A stretch of DNA of 64,000 nt, taken from contig NW_026647628.1 of assembly GCF_950295315.1 (NCBI RefSeq), positions 41,001 to 105,000 of the forward strand, written 5' to 3'. This document shows, one piece after another, positions 24,143 through 34,566 of the stretch. Below the pieces are notes generated by a model. The model ran no database searches. It saw nothing but the letters and a program-made list of their open reading frames with translations, and was not told where the DNA came from. The stretch is from Erinaceus europaeus. Its lineage: Eukaryota > Chordata > Mammalia > Eulipotyphla > Erinaceidae. Position 1 is the stretch's first letter, and each line of letters opens with the position of its first letter. The position numbers and the translations under genes were made by a program.

Positions 24143-24194
24143 TTTTTATTTATTCACTTTACTATATTTCTCTCTATCTTATTATTATAAATAA

Positions 24195-24465
24195 TTAATT
24201 TTAAATATTTATTTTCCTTTTTGTTGTCCTTGCTGCTTTTATTGTTGTTGCTTTTATTGTCATTGTTACTGATTCCATTGTTGTTGGACAGGACAGAGAG
24301 AAATGGCAAAAAGAGGGGAAGACAGAGAGGAGAAGTAAACAATAAACACCTGCAGACCTGCTTCACCACCGTGAAGCAGCTACCCTGCAGGTGGGGAGCT
24401 GGGGGCTCAAACTGGGATCCTTACTCTGGTCCTTGCTCTTTTTGCCACATGCACATAACCCACAT
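24195..24465 (-). mobile_element. Hedgehog SINE
   Basis: Minus-strand copy with body 'CACCACCGTGAAGCAGC'. It is the likely descendant of the right-hand recombination partner of the duplication. Confidence 0.85.
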
Positions 24466-24469
24466 AATT

Positions 24470-24680
24470 AATTTTTATAAAGACAAAAATTGGGAGGAAA
24501 GGGGAAGATAGGGAGAGAGATAAGTGAGAGAAACGTCTGCAGTACACCATTACTGCTGGTAAAGCTTCTCCCTGCTTCCCCACCACTGGGGGCCTGGGGA
24601 TTGAACCCATGTCCTTGCATGCTGTAATATGTATATTCTCTCTGGCTACCTCTTGTGCCACCACCTGGCTCATTTCCTTT
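24470..24680 (-). mobile_element. SINE of the 'AAAGCTT' subfamily
   Basis: Minus-strand, decayed, with 'GGTAAAGCTTCTCCCTGC' and 'GGATTGAACCCATGTCC'. Confidence 0.65.
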
Positions 24681-24714
24681 CATTTTTAAATAATGTTTTT
24701 GTTCCTAACAATCT

Positions 24715-25740
24715 TTTAAATTTTATTGGGGGGGCTTAGATACAAAGACAATGAAAACACCCACACCAAAGCTTCATTGTGGTGGGGGCTGGGCTTGAAC
24801 TTGGGGTTGTGCACAGAAAAGCAGCAGACTATCCAAGTGAGCTGTTTCCCCAGCACAATGGTTTCTTTCCTGTTGAGGCCAAAGCAGATTCTTCCAGTTT
24901 GTCATGGTAGCTTCTTTTTATTGATTGATTTTGTAATTGCCACAAAGTTTCTTACTGGAGCTTAGCAACCATTTTCCTCCATTTTTCATTCCTTTCTGTT
25001 TTATTAGATAGGACAGAGAGAAATTGAGATGGAAGAAGGAAACAGGGAGAGCGAAGGATAGACACCGACAGACTTGCTTCATTGTTCATGAAGCAGATGT
25101 GGAGCAGGAGCTTGAGCCCAGATTCTTGTGCATCAGCTACCATTTCTGGTTACTCACTAAGCAGAAGAGTTGGCTTTATACACTATAGAAATAACACTTT
25201 CCCCACAAGACAAGCCTCGTTTGTTATCTCCACTTTACAGAAGGGGAAACCAGGACTCAGAGAAATTAAGCTAAAACTGAAGACCACACAGTGGGGATGG
25301 TGGTGCTGCCCTTTCTTGAGGCATTCAAGATGCTCACTGATGCTATTCAGACCTTCCCCAAAAGTTTCTTCAGAAGCAGGCTTTCTTTTAGTTATTTTAC
25401 ATTCTCTGCATCTTCATGCTAACATAGTAATATATATACTTTTATATTTGATTGAATTTTTAAAACAAGTTTTATTTACTTATGAGAAAGATAGGAAGAG
25501 AGAAAGAACTAGACATCACTCTGGTACATGTGCTGCTGGAGATTGAACTTGGGACCTCATGCTTGAGAGTCCAGTGCTTTATCCACTGTGCCACTTTTAT
25601 TAACTTTATTTTTACTGCTCAGCTCTGGCATATGTTGGTGCTGAAGATTGAACATGGGACCTTGGAGCCTCAGACATGAAAGCCTTTATGCTGTCCGTTA
25701 TGCTCTCTCCCCAGCACTTATTTTAGTTCAATTCCTGGCA
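24715..25740. other. Cluster of degenerate SINE relics
   Basis: Visible relics: 24,740-24,860 ('GTGGGGGCTGGGCTTGAAC'), 24,960-25,145 (minus-strand hedgehog SINE), 25,455-25,600 and 25,600-25,735 (two other families, minus strand). No gene. Confidence 0.6.
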
Positions 25741-26985
25741 CTACTATAAGACAGAGACAGGTGGTGCTCTGGTGCACCTCTCAAAAATAATTTTTTAAAC
25801 TTTACAACCTGTTTTTTAATGCCCCTCCACCTCCAAAGGAGATGGGGGCCTCACCCATGCACTATATGAGTAGGTGGAGGGTAGCCTGGCTAGGTCCAAT
25901 TTTTATTTTCATTCGAGCAAATTTGAAACCATGCTTCAGTCAGACAAAGCTTCCAAAGAATCAGTGATACATTTGGTAAATAAAACAATACTTGGACCTT
26001 TTATTGCAATTAACAATGCTTTAGGGAAAGAGTGTTATGCATCTACTTATGTCCAGGGAGCTTTGGGCTTGAAATTGCTGTCAGGACATTAGTAAATAGA
26101 AAATAATTCAGATAAAACTGGACATTATGCATCTTTTTTTTTTCTTCTTTTTTTCAGAGACACACAGATTCTGAGAGAGACCACACTCAGCACAAGCTTC
26201 CTTCATTGTGGTAGACATTGGGCTCAAACCTGGGTTGCAAACATGGCAAAGCCACATTCTATCCAAGTGAGTTATTTCACTGACCCTAATTTCTATTTTT
26301 TAAGTTAGGATGCCAGTGACTTTGAAGAATTCATTTGTGTCCAGTTGAAAATTGCATGTTACAAACAATAGCAGTATAAGCATATTTTGTGCTTTTATAA
26401 CAACATAAAAACAGAATTATCTACTCCAGTAGTGCTTTGGAGATATTTTTCAAAGTTTAATTTTAAGAAAGATGTTTATTATGCAAGTATGTGAAATAAG
26501 ATCCTGAGATTTGAAGTAATTTTCTTTAAACTAAAAAAAAGAAGAGTAAATGCCTAAAGTTCCACTTTTACTTGAGTCCTGTGTTAGCTTATTACTCGCC
26601 TTACATCATAGGAAATTATATTCTAGCAAAACAACTTATTGAATTTATTGTCTTAAGGCAAGGCTACTACTAATAATAAAAGGAAAAGGAGAATTTGTCC
26701 TACTTTCAAGACCTCAGAAGAACAGCTATATCTGTCTCCTTAAGGTTAAGTTCAACCACCTGCTTGATGATAAACTTTGGGGAAAATCTGTGTTTTGCTT
26801 TAAATGTCTTTCCCTCTTTTTATTCCTTATACACACAAAATAATAGGATACTGTCCTCTAGTTGATGTGTTATTTTCTTTTGTGAGAAAACAGTCCTTAA
26901 TAACTCTATCAATATTGGCTGCCCAGATTATCATGTAGATATTGGCAGCCTTTAATTCCTTTTTTGCATTTTATTGTTTTTAATT
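25741..26985. other. Intergenic AT-rich sequence
   Basis: No gene recognised. A SINE-like relic with 'GGGCTCAAACCTGGGTTGC' lies at about 26,140-26,290. Confidence 0.55.
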
Positions 26986-27215
26986 TATTTATAAAATACA
27001 AAATATCAACAAGGCCACAGGATATGATGGGGTATAACTCAACACAATTCTCACCACCAGCTCTCCATATCCCATCCCCTCTCCTGAGAGCTTTCCTATT
27101 CTTTATCCCTCAGGAAGTGTGGACCCAAGGCCATTGTGGGATGCAGAAGGTGGAAGGTCTGGCTTCTATAATTGCTTCCCCTCTGAACATGGGTGTTGAC
27201 TTCAATCCTTAGAGG
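26986..27215. mobile_element. L1-related interspersed repeat
   Basis: A copy of the repeat at 27,790-28,330, with 'GGATATGATGGGGTATAACT' and 'GATGCAGAAGGTGGAAGG'. Orientation unknown. Confidence 0.5.
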
Positions 27216-27439
27216 AAATCTCCTCAGTGACAGCAAAATGACTTCACTGAGGTGGAGAGCCTCACTGCTTCTTCTTCCTTGGAATGTCTGGGAATATGGG
27301 ATATTTTTTCATACATAACTCTATTCACTTCTTGCAGTGTGATAAAATTAGTTAATCTCCAATTGTAATTTAGGCAGAGTCCCCTGAACCTAACAGAATT
27401 GTGAAATCTCAGGGAAAACTAGGCAATATTTAAAAATTC

Positions 27440-27570
27440 TAGCATGGTGACCCAGAAGGTGGCACAATGGCTGAAGCACTGTAGTGGGGGCTGGGCTCAA
27501 ACCTGGGTTCCGGATGTGGCACAGCAGTCTACTGTCCAAGTGAGCTGTTTCACTGGCCCTGCTAAAATCT
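27440..27570. mobile_element. SINE relic
   Basis: It contains 'GGGCTGGGCTCAAACCTGGG' and 'CCAAGTGAGCTGTTTCACTG', matching relics at 24,740 and 26,200. Confidence 0.5.
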
Positions 27571-27789
27571 TCCACATTGGTTTATTAGTTAACAAGGGAG
27601 AGCCCCTCTTGGTCATACAGAACACCCAGGGTAGAGTTCCCAGTACAGGACCTGAATATGCCACCAGGGAAAACTTGAGAGCTGTGATGTCTCTCTCTCT
27701 CCATTTGAGAAAGCTGGCCTGGGAAGTGAAAGCTTCTGTAATGACAAAATAAACAAAATAAATATCCTTTATACCATAAAAGGCTGAGA

Positions 27790-29130
27790 ATCATATTATT
27801 CTTTTATTTATATTTTTTATTTATAAAAAGGAAACATTGACAAAACCATAGGATATGAGGGGTACAACTCCACACAATTCCCACCTCAAGACCTCCGTAT
27901 TCCATCCCCTCCTTTGATAGCTTTCCTATTCTTTTTTAATATTTATTTATTTATTTCCTTTTCTTGCCCTTGCTATTTTATTGCTGTAGTGATTGTTGTT
28001 GTTGTTATTGTTATCATTGTTGTTGGATAGGACAGAGAGAAATGGAGAGAGGAGAGGAAGACAGAGGGGGAGAAAGATATACACCTGCAGACCTGCTTCA
28101 CCGCTTGTGAAGCGACTCCCCTGCAGGTGGGGAGCCGGGGGCTTAACTGGGAACCTTATGTGGGTCCTTGGCTTTGCACACCATGTGTGCTTAATCTACT
28201 GCACTGCCTCTGGACTCCCAGCTTTCCTATTCTTAAACCTCTGGGAGTATTGACCCAAGGTCATTGTGGAATGCAGAAGGTGGAAGGCTTGGCTTCTGTA
28301 ATTGCTTCCTCACTGAACATTAGCTTTGACTGTTTGATCCATACTCCCAGCCTGCCTCTCTCTTTCCCTAGTAGCATGGGGCTCTGGGGAAGCGGAGCTC
28401 CAGGACACATTGGTGGGGTCATCTCTCCAGGGAAGTCTAGTTGGCATCATGCTATCATCTGCAACCTGGTGGCTGAAAAGAGAGCTAGTATACAAAGCCA
28501 AACAAAATTTTGAACAATCATGGACCTAAAGGCTGCAATTGTGTAGACGAAGAGTGGGGGGGTCCTCCATTTTGTAGATAGCTAGTAGGCATATTTTAGT
28601 TATATTCCAAAGGGCCTGTGGCTATACTAGTTTTCCTTTTTTTTTCCCTTAGCCTGAAATCTGCAGGTGGATCCAAGTTATTGTCTGGGGAGATGATGTC
28701 ATGGCTGGAAAAGGAACAGAAATCTGGATCAGGGAAGAGAGTACCTCCCTAAATTGGGAAAGGTGTATAAATATTGTTGACTGTGAACCTCATTGATTTG
28801 GTCTGGGGTCCGTATTCAGCTTAGGTGCCAATGGGATCTCTGCATCCCTGTAAATCTGAGCTCACATTATGTTGTCATGAGTAGGAACATTCCATGCTGC
28901 CCCAGTACTGACCAATCTTCCTCAGGTGTAGCATAGAGTATGTTGTCAATCCTCCGTTCTGAGGATGGAGCTTTCTGTATCATTGTTGATCCAAGTTGAG
29001 GGCAAGGTCCTATGGGGGCCCAAAAAGGGGTCTATTTTGTTTTTCCTGATAGAAATGACTGGTATCAATGGAGAGAGGGATTTATTCAAGTTCTAGGCCC
29101 ATCAGGTCTGTTTGGGAATCTCAGGATTCC
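27790..29130. mobile_element. L1-related interspersed repeat, split by a SINE
   Basis: Continuous homology to the repeats at 6,095 and 26,986 in its first 540 bases, extended here by a further 800 bases (for example 'CATCTGCAACCTGGTGGCTG' and 'GTCATGAGTAGGAACATTCC'). It probably shows more of the same element; no open frame survives. Confidence 0.5.
27934..28219 (-). mobile_element. Full-length hedgehog SINE with target-site duplication
   Basis: Minus strand, flanked by 'AGCTTTCCTATTCTT' at 27,919-27,933 and 28,220-28,234; it splits the L1-related repeat. Confidence 0.95.
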
Positions 29131-29765
29131 CCGATTAGGGTCCCAGCTGGTGAAATGGCCTAATAGTGACTTTAAGAGTCATTGTTAAAGTATTCCAGTC
29201 TCTTGCTCTTATTCAGATTTTGCAGTCCTTACTTTGCTAAGGTTAACTTTGGAGTGAGTGAGATAATTGTAACAGGAAGTAAGTGAGGAGGTTATCTATG
29301 TCCAGGTGGATGCTATTTCATTATGAACTTGATACTGACTCACTACAGACTATTGTGTATTGCTGCTTTCAGATATATATTTTGCCCTAATTTATGGATA
29401 CATGTGAACATATGATCTATGTTAAGGGACCTGGCCTATATCTAGGTTTTGGGACTTTGTCAGGAAGTGAACTTCTACTAATTTTTGCCTGAGCCTGATA
29501 GCTAACATGCAGGTGAACCAAAGGTATTATCTGGAACGATGGTGTCAGAGTCAGAAATAGGACTAGAAATCTGGAACTGGGCAGAGAGTAACTCCCAAAT
29601 ATGGGGAAAGTATATAAGTATCATTTTACAGTGTCTTTTTCTTTAGGTCTTTTTATTTCCTTGCTGTTTTAGGTCATTGCATACTATTGTGCCCTTTTTC
29701 TTTAAGGTGTATATTTCCCTTAATTTATGGGTACATGTGCACATGTGTTCTGTGTGACTTTGTTA
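29131..29765. repeat. Diverged internal repeats of an L1-related element
   Basis: The stretch at 29,490-29,615 resembles 28,650-28,775 (both have a 'TATTGTCTGG'-like core, 'CAGAAATCTGGA' and 'GCAGAGAGTA'-like words), and 29,370-29,470 resembles 29,690-29,775. They may be tandem monomers of an untranslated region. Confidence 0.4.
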
Positions 29766-29814
29766 GGAGGTGCACCACTTGCACTCATATATGTGTGGAT
29801 TCACCACCCATTTT

Positions 29815-29975
29815 TTTGGGGGGGCTACTTTTTCAGATAGATAGGCAGCCAGAAAAAGGGACTTAGACTTGGAGCTTTCTCTGATACCATGGAACATTCC
29901 ATGTGGTACAGAGACTCAAACCTGGGTCACATGATTGGCAAGGCACATGTCCCACCCAGTGATCTTTCTCCAGCC
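29815..29975 (-). mobile_element. SINE relic
   Basis: A decayed minus-strand copy with 'GAGACTCAAACCTGGGTCAC' after a G-run at 29,817-29,825. Confidence 0.45.
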
Positions 29976-31025
29976 AATCTTACAACATTTTTCATAGTTC
30001 TCTTATTGTATTTACAGAAGGGTTCAGTATCACTTCCCTTTTCATAGGGCTTTCCATTCTGGGAGATCAAAAGAGAAGATTGGCTTTCACCTCTGAAGTT
30101 TCCTATTTTATTTTCACTGAAATATCATTTGGCCTGTTATGATTTGTTTTATATATCCAGAAGATATGCTTTGGGACTGTTTCCATACAGTGGCTATTTG
30201 AAACAGCTGAGTAGGTTCTATTTCCTCTGCATTTCTACTACATATACTAGAGCCGTGTCATCTCACACCAAGCATTTACTCATCCTTCCTATGATTAGTA
30301 ACCATTCCCTTGGTGGCCTCCTCCTACCACTTTAGGATAGAAATAGAATTAATACATTTTACAACTATGTATTTCATTTTCTAGAAGGTAGATTCTGTCA
30401 CCAAGTTGAAATCTCCATTTATAGCAATGTGTGTTTAATAATTCTATTTACCTATAAGGCACCTAGACAACCCAATAAGTAGACCCCTGAGGGTTTTCTT
30501 CCTATGAATACAACTTTTTAAAAATTTGTTATTAATAGTATGTTACAAGATTTTATAATTACAGTGTGTAGTTCTTCACCATGCCTACCACCAAAGTTCT
30601 ATACGCCTACCCTCTCACCTCCCAAAGAGATCCACCACAGTTTTCACAAATCTTAGAAATGGTTTCCTTGATTCTTCTTCTCCTTCTTCTTCACCTTCTC
30701 CCCCTTCTCCGTCTTCTTTTCCAAGTTCATTTGCATCCAACCTCTAAATCCCACATCAGTGAAACCATCAGTAATTGTCTTTTGTCTTTTACTTATTTTG
30801 CTATGTGTAGTTAATCATCTCCAGTTCCATTCATTTTGTTGCAAAGGACACAATATTATATTTTTGATTGTAGAGTAGTAATGAATACAACTTCTTGTCT
30901 GAAGCCCAGTCAGGAGGAGATATGCTGAGGGGCTGTGCATCTCAAGGTAACCTTTCACATTTTACTATGCTGAGTATCTCTCTACCTACCCTCTTTCACT
31001 GGGACACACAACCACATATTTTGTT
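29976..31025. other. Intergenic sequence with an antisense L1 fragment
   Basis: The part at about 30,810-30,870 ('TCCAGTTCCATTCATTTTG', 'TTGCAAAGGACACAATATTA') is the reverse complement of a segment typical of L1 3' ends. A CTT-rich run lies at 30,675-30,720. No gene. Confidence 0.5.
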
Positions 31026-31029
31026 CCCT

Positions 31030-31371
31030 TTTTAAAAAAAATACTGTATTTCATCTATTACACATAAGAGAGGAGGAGAAAGATATTATCACAGGAGACA
31101 AAGGGAGAGACCAGTGAAAACACCAGTTTAGTTCAGGTGGCATCAGGGATTAAACTTGCAACTTGTTTATGCAAGCCAAAAATGCTACCAGCTGAGTTTT
31201 CTTCTTGGCCCAGGCATTTTATTTTCATTCTCTTACTCCTTTTTTCTGTATTTATTTATTGGATACAGACAGAAACTGAGAGGGGATAAGGGAGCTAGAG
31301 AGAAAGAGAGACACCTGCAGCCCTACTTCAATACTCATGAAGCTTTCCCCCTAAAGGTGGGGACTGGGTAT
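31030..31371 (-). mobile_element. SINE relics cut by a retroviral LTR
   Basis: Two minus-strand SINE pieces. The second (31,230-31,371) stops abruptly after 'GGTGGGGACTGGGTAT', where the LTR begins. Confidence 0.7.
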
Positions 31372-31688
31372 TGCAAGAACACATGGAGCCATTTAAGTTT
31401 AAACCAATAAGGGATTTATTTAGAAAGTCACAATAATCATGAAGAAGTGGTTCTAGTTAAACAAACAGGCAAAGTCTAAATTCTGCAATCAAACCACCCA
31501 AGATCACCATGTGTGAGGACTAATCTGAAATCAAAACCAACAGAAACATGCTGTGGTGAAGGTGACCCAGCCAAGGGAGTGTGCTGCTCTGAACCCCTCC
31601 TTTTATGCATTCCCCTCTATGTATCCTCCTCAGGCTGATGTCATCACTTGTATGATAATAGTCCCAAACTCCTGTTGGGGTCACAACA
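31372..31688 (-). mobile_element. 3' LTR of the truncated retrovirus
   Basis: 317 bases, beginning 'TGTTGTGACC' and ending 'TTCTTGCA' on the minus strand. It has an AATAAA (plus-strand 31,417-31,422) near its end, as expected for the R region. No target-site duplication was found because the other end of the provirus is missing. Confidence 0.8.
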
Positions 31689-31703
31689 ATTCCCCACTTC
31701 TGA
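31689..31703 (-). other. Retroviral polypurine tract
   Basis: The minus-strand purine-rich run 'AGAAGTGGGGAA' directly precedes the LTR's TG terminus, where plus-strand DNA priming would occur in a retrovirus. Confidence 0.75.
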
Positions 31704-32322
31704 TGATAGACATAGACAAGATGTACAGTGTGTATGAGCATATGAGAAATAAGCAAATCTTCAGTGACTCTAGAGTTACCACTGAAAGCTCTGCCTTCAC
31801 CCCACAGAGTGTGGACACAATAACTGGGTGTCAGATAAGGCCCTCTTAGCCTGAAGACCTGTGTTCTAATATCTCTTTAAGTCCAACACTCAAGGAAGTT
31901 CAGAACATAGACTTACAGAGACGTCCCCAACAAAGACTTACAGAGGCTCCTGGGTGGCAATCCTGGCATATCCAGGGTGTTGGACTGCTGCAATGCATGC
32001 TTCAGCTCGTTGTGTTCTTGTGAGGAGTTTGCAGAAGAATTGTAAAATTATTTTTAAAAAGCAGAAAGAGTAGTAGACCTGCTCCAAACAGCACTTGGAG
32101 ATTGAGTCCAGTACACCAGATTTTGGAGTTTAACCAATATGCCAGATCATCTAAACTGCTGAGTGTCATATTCCTAGCTTCAGACTTGAGTCTGCCCAGT
32201 TGTGATTTTAGCTGTTTATTTAGATCATTTATATCTCATCCAAGATGGTCCTTGAAGGCCCCATAAATGAGCTTCTGAACATCTTCCCAAGACTGTGAGT
32301 AATTGAAAGGTACTTGAGTAAT

Positions 32323-32640
32323 TCACATAGACTGATATTCTGTGTCACACATTAATTTATTGTGAATCCACAATGCCTGCTGGTGTTCTCCAAGCCAGGA
32401 GACTGCAGCCTCAAGGGCGTCAAGACTCTTCAGGATTTCCTGATCAATTGTCATTTGGGCTAAAATCTCAGAGGTCATGTTGTGAAAGTATTCGTTCATC
32501 TGATGTGCTGTTTGAACAGATTGGGACAATGCTACAACAGCAGTTGAAGTCATAGCAGCAATTGTAATGGCAATTACAGATGCTATCAATAATCCAAAAA
32601 ATCTCTTACTCCTACGAATGTGTTCTAAAGCTGTAACAAC
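32323..32640 (-). pseudogene. Retroviral env transmembrane-subunit remnant
   Basis: About 105 codons stay open. They show a basic furin-like site RSKR (32,602-32,613) followed at once by a hydrophobic, alanine/isoleucine/threonine-rich fusion-peptide-like stretch, then a helical heptad-like segment and a Trp-containing region, as in class II ERV transmembrane subunits. The frame is stopped at 32,323-32,325. Traces continue to about 31,900 in other frames, including a hydrophobic anchor-like stretch near 32,050-32,090. The upstream end is fused to SINE sequence. It is non-functional. Confidence 0.85.
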
Positions 32641-32831
32641 AGTCAGAAATCGAGAGGAAAGGGAGGGATAGAGAGGTTGAGAGACAGAGAGATACCTGCA
32701 GCACTTCTGCACCACTTGTAAAGATTTCCCCCTGCAGGTGGGGACCAGGGTCTTGAACCCAGGTCCTTGTGCACTGTAACATGAGTGCTTAAGCAGGTGC
32801 GGCACCGCTTAGTCCCCTGAATGTGACACTT

Positions 32832-33178
32832 TGTCGGTTGGGGCCAGGTGTCAGGCTGCGCCACGGAGAAGAGAGAGAGAGGAGGTCCAGAGCAAGTGGG
32901 GTACACAAATCTTTATTATTGGATCCGGGGGGGGGTGGCTCAGGCCCCGTGGAGTCAGCCGACAATGGTCGTCCCCACTATCTCACCACAGGGCAGGAGT
33001 AAGAGAGAGAGAGAGAGAGCCCAGAGAGAACGGGGGGGGGAGTGAGAGAGCTTTTATTGGGCAACAACCAGGGGTGACATGTGGGGGCAGGATTGGTTGA
33101 AGGGGGCACTGCTAGGATTTCGCGGGGCGTGGTAAAACCTGGGGGCAGAGACTGCATCAGTATAATTCCTCAGCATCA
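32832..33178 (-). mobile_element. Solo LTR with 6-base target-site duplication
   Basis: 347 bases with TG..CA ends. It is flanked by 'ACACTT' at 32,826-32,831 and 33,179-33,184, and sits inside 'GTGACATTTTTTAGCAATG'-like satellite sequence that is continuous in other units. On the minus strand it carries AATAAA-type signals (plus-strand 32,911-32,920 and 33,052-33,058). A 6-base duplication is usual for class II ERVs. Confidence 0.92.
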
Positions 33179-33899
33179 ACACTTCTTTAACAATGAAAAG
33201 AAATTCTCTTGGCTAGGTGTGAAAGAAAAAATAAATAAATAAACATGCATTTACATTTACTCAGTGGAAACACACAAGCATGTATACATTTATATTACCT
33301 GTATTATTTATTTATTTATTGCTCCAGGGTTATTGCCAGGGGTACATGCTTGCACCACAAATCCACTGCTCCTGCAGACCATTTCCCCCCTTTTTCTGCC
33401 CTTGTTGTTTGATCATTGTGATTATTATTGTTATAGTTATTGTAACTGTCATTGCTTAGTCAGAGAGAAATGGAGTGAGGAGGGGAGAGATGGGGAGAGA
33501 AAGATAGACCCCTGCAGATCTGTTTCACTAAATAAATAAAAGTGCATTTACATTTACTCAGTGGAAAAACACAGGCACGTATACATGTATATTACCTGTA
33601 TTTTAATGTGTTTATTTATTTGTTTATATATATTAACTTATAGCCTCCAGGATAATTGTCAGGGCTAGGTGCCTGCACCACAAATAAACTACTCCTGCAG
33701 ACCACTTTTTCCACTTTTGCTGCCTTTGTTGCCTGATCTTTCTTGTGGTTATTATTAGTATTGCTGTCACAGTCTTTACATAGGACAGAAAGAAAGGTGG
33801 GAGGGGAAATACAGAGGAGGGAAATAAAGATAGATACCTACAGATCTGCTTCACTAAATAAATAAAAGTGCATTAACATTTATTCAGTGGAAACACCCA

Positions 33900-34566
33900 T
33901 GTTGGAGCTCGCGTGGGTGGTCTATCAGCTAGAAAGGTAAACTACCGAATTTCCATCACCAGTTCAAGAGACTACATGAAAAGAAAGAAACTCGGGGAGG
34001 ATTCTGCTATGAACACACTCGTTTATTGAGGGGAAGGTTGGGTTGATATAGAAGGCTAGACAAAGAACAGTTTTCACATATGTCAGAATTCACAGGTTTC
34101 TTAAAGGTCAGCATGCCCCTGTGGCAGGGGTTGGTATGACAAGATTTGATACATAAAGATCAATACGATTAGTCTCCTGTTGCAGGCATTTAATTATGCA
34201 AAGGCATTTGTGAGAAGAATAGGGGTGAGATAGAGAAGGAAGAACAGGCTTCAAAGACATCAAAAGGGCTACAGGAAATGAGATCTTGGGGGCTTCTCAC
34301 TTGTCCGGAGCTAGGAGTGGGTGACAAGATGTGCTTTTCATTTGTGATCAAAAGGTGAGGTGGAATGTAAACTCTGAGTGAATGAATCTTAAAGTATGCG
34401 GCCATATAGCCTGCAGTTTGAGGTTTCTGTGTGCTTGAGAGTCAAGAATGGAAGAACTTAGTCTGAGAGATGGTTTTTCCCATTCTCTCACCTCAGTTTA
34501 GAGACGAGCGAGTATGTTCTCAGACCTCCATCCAAGGATGGGAGAAGTTCTCCCTAAGCTATATCA
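33900..34566 (-). mobile_element. LTR-like block of another retrovirus family
   Basis: 667 bases that interrupt the satellite. Minus-strand ends are 'TGATATAGC' and 'GCTCCAACA', with AATAAA at plus-strand 34,022-34,027. No target-site duplication is seen, and some satellite sequence is missing at the site, so the limits are less sure. Confidence 0.6.

Larger units (their letters stand above)
20878..24200. repeat. Tandem segmental duplication, copy 2
   Basis: Near-identical to copy 1 except for three differences: no equivalent of 16,559-19,075, no equivalent of about 19,895-20,005, and an expanded CT-rich tract at 23,590-23,860. Confidence 0.93.
31372..32640 (-). mobile_element. Truncated endogenous retrovirus (Env remnant to 3' LTR)
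   Basis: On the minus strand, in order: a transmembrane-subunit env remnant (32,640 to about 31,900), a polypurine tract (31,689-31,703) and a 3' LTR (31,688-31,372). The 5' LTR, gag, pol and most of env are gone; the left part ends at the macrosatellite junction at 32,640. The Env remnant suggests a class II (betaretrovirus-like) element. It is defective by truncation and stops. Confidence 0.85.

Noticed and set aside
32323..32805. The 160-codon minus-strand frame as one intact env-derived gene
   Set aside because: Its first 55 codons are SINE sequence, it lacks the surface subunit and most of the transmembrane subunit, and it ends early. It is a chance fusion with a viral remnant.
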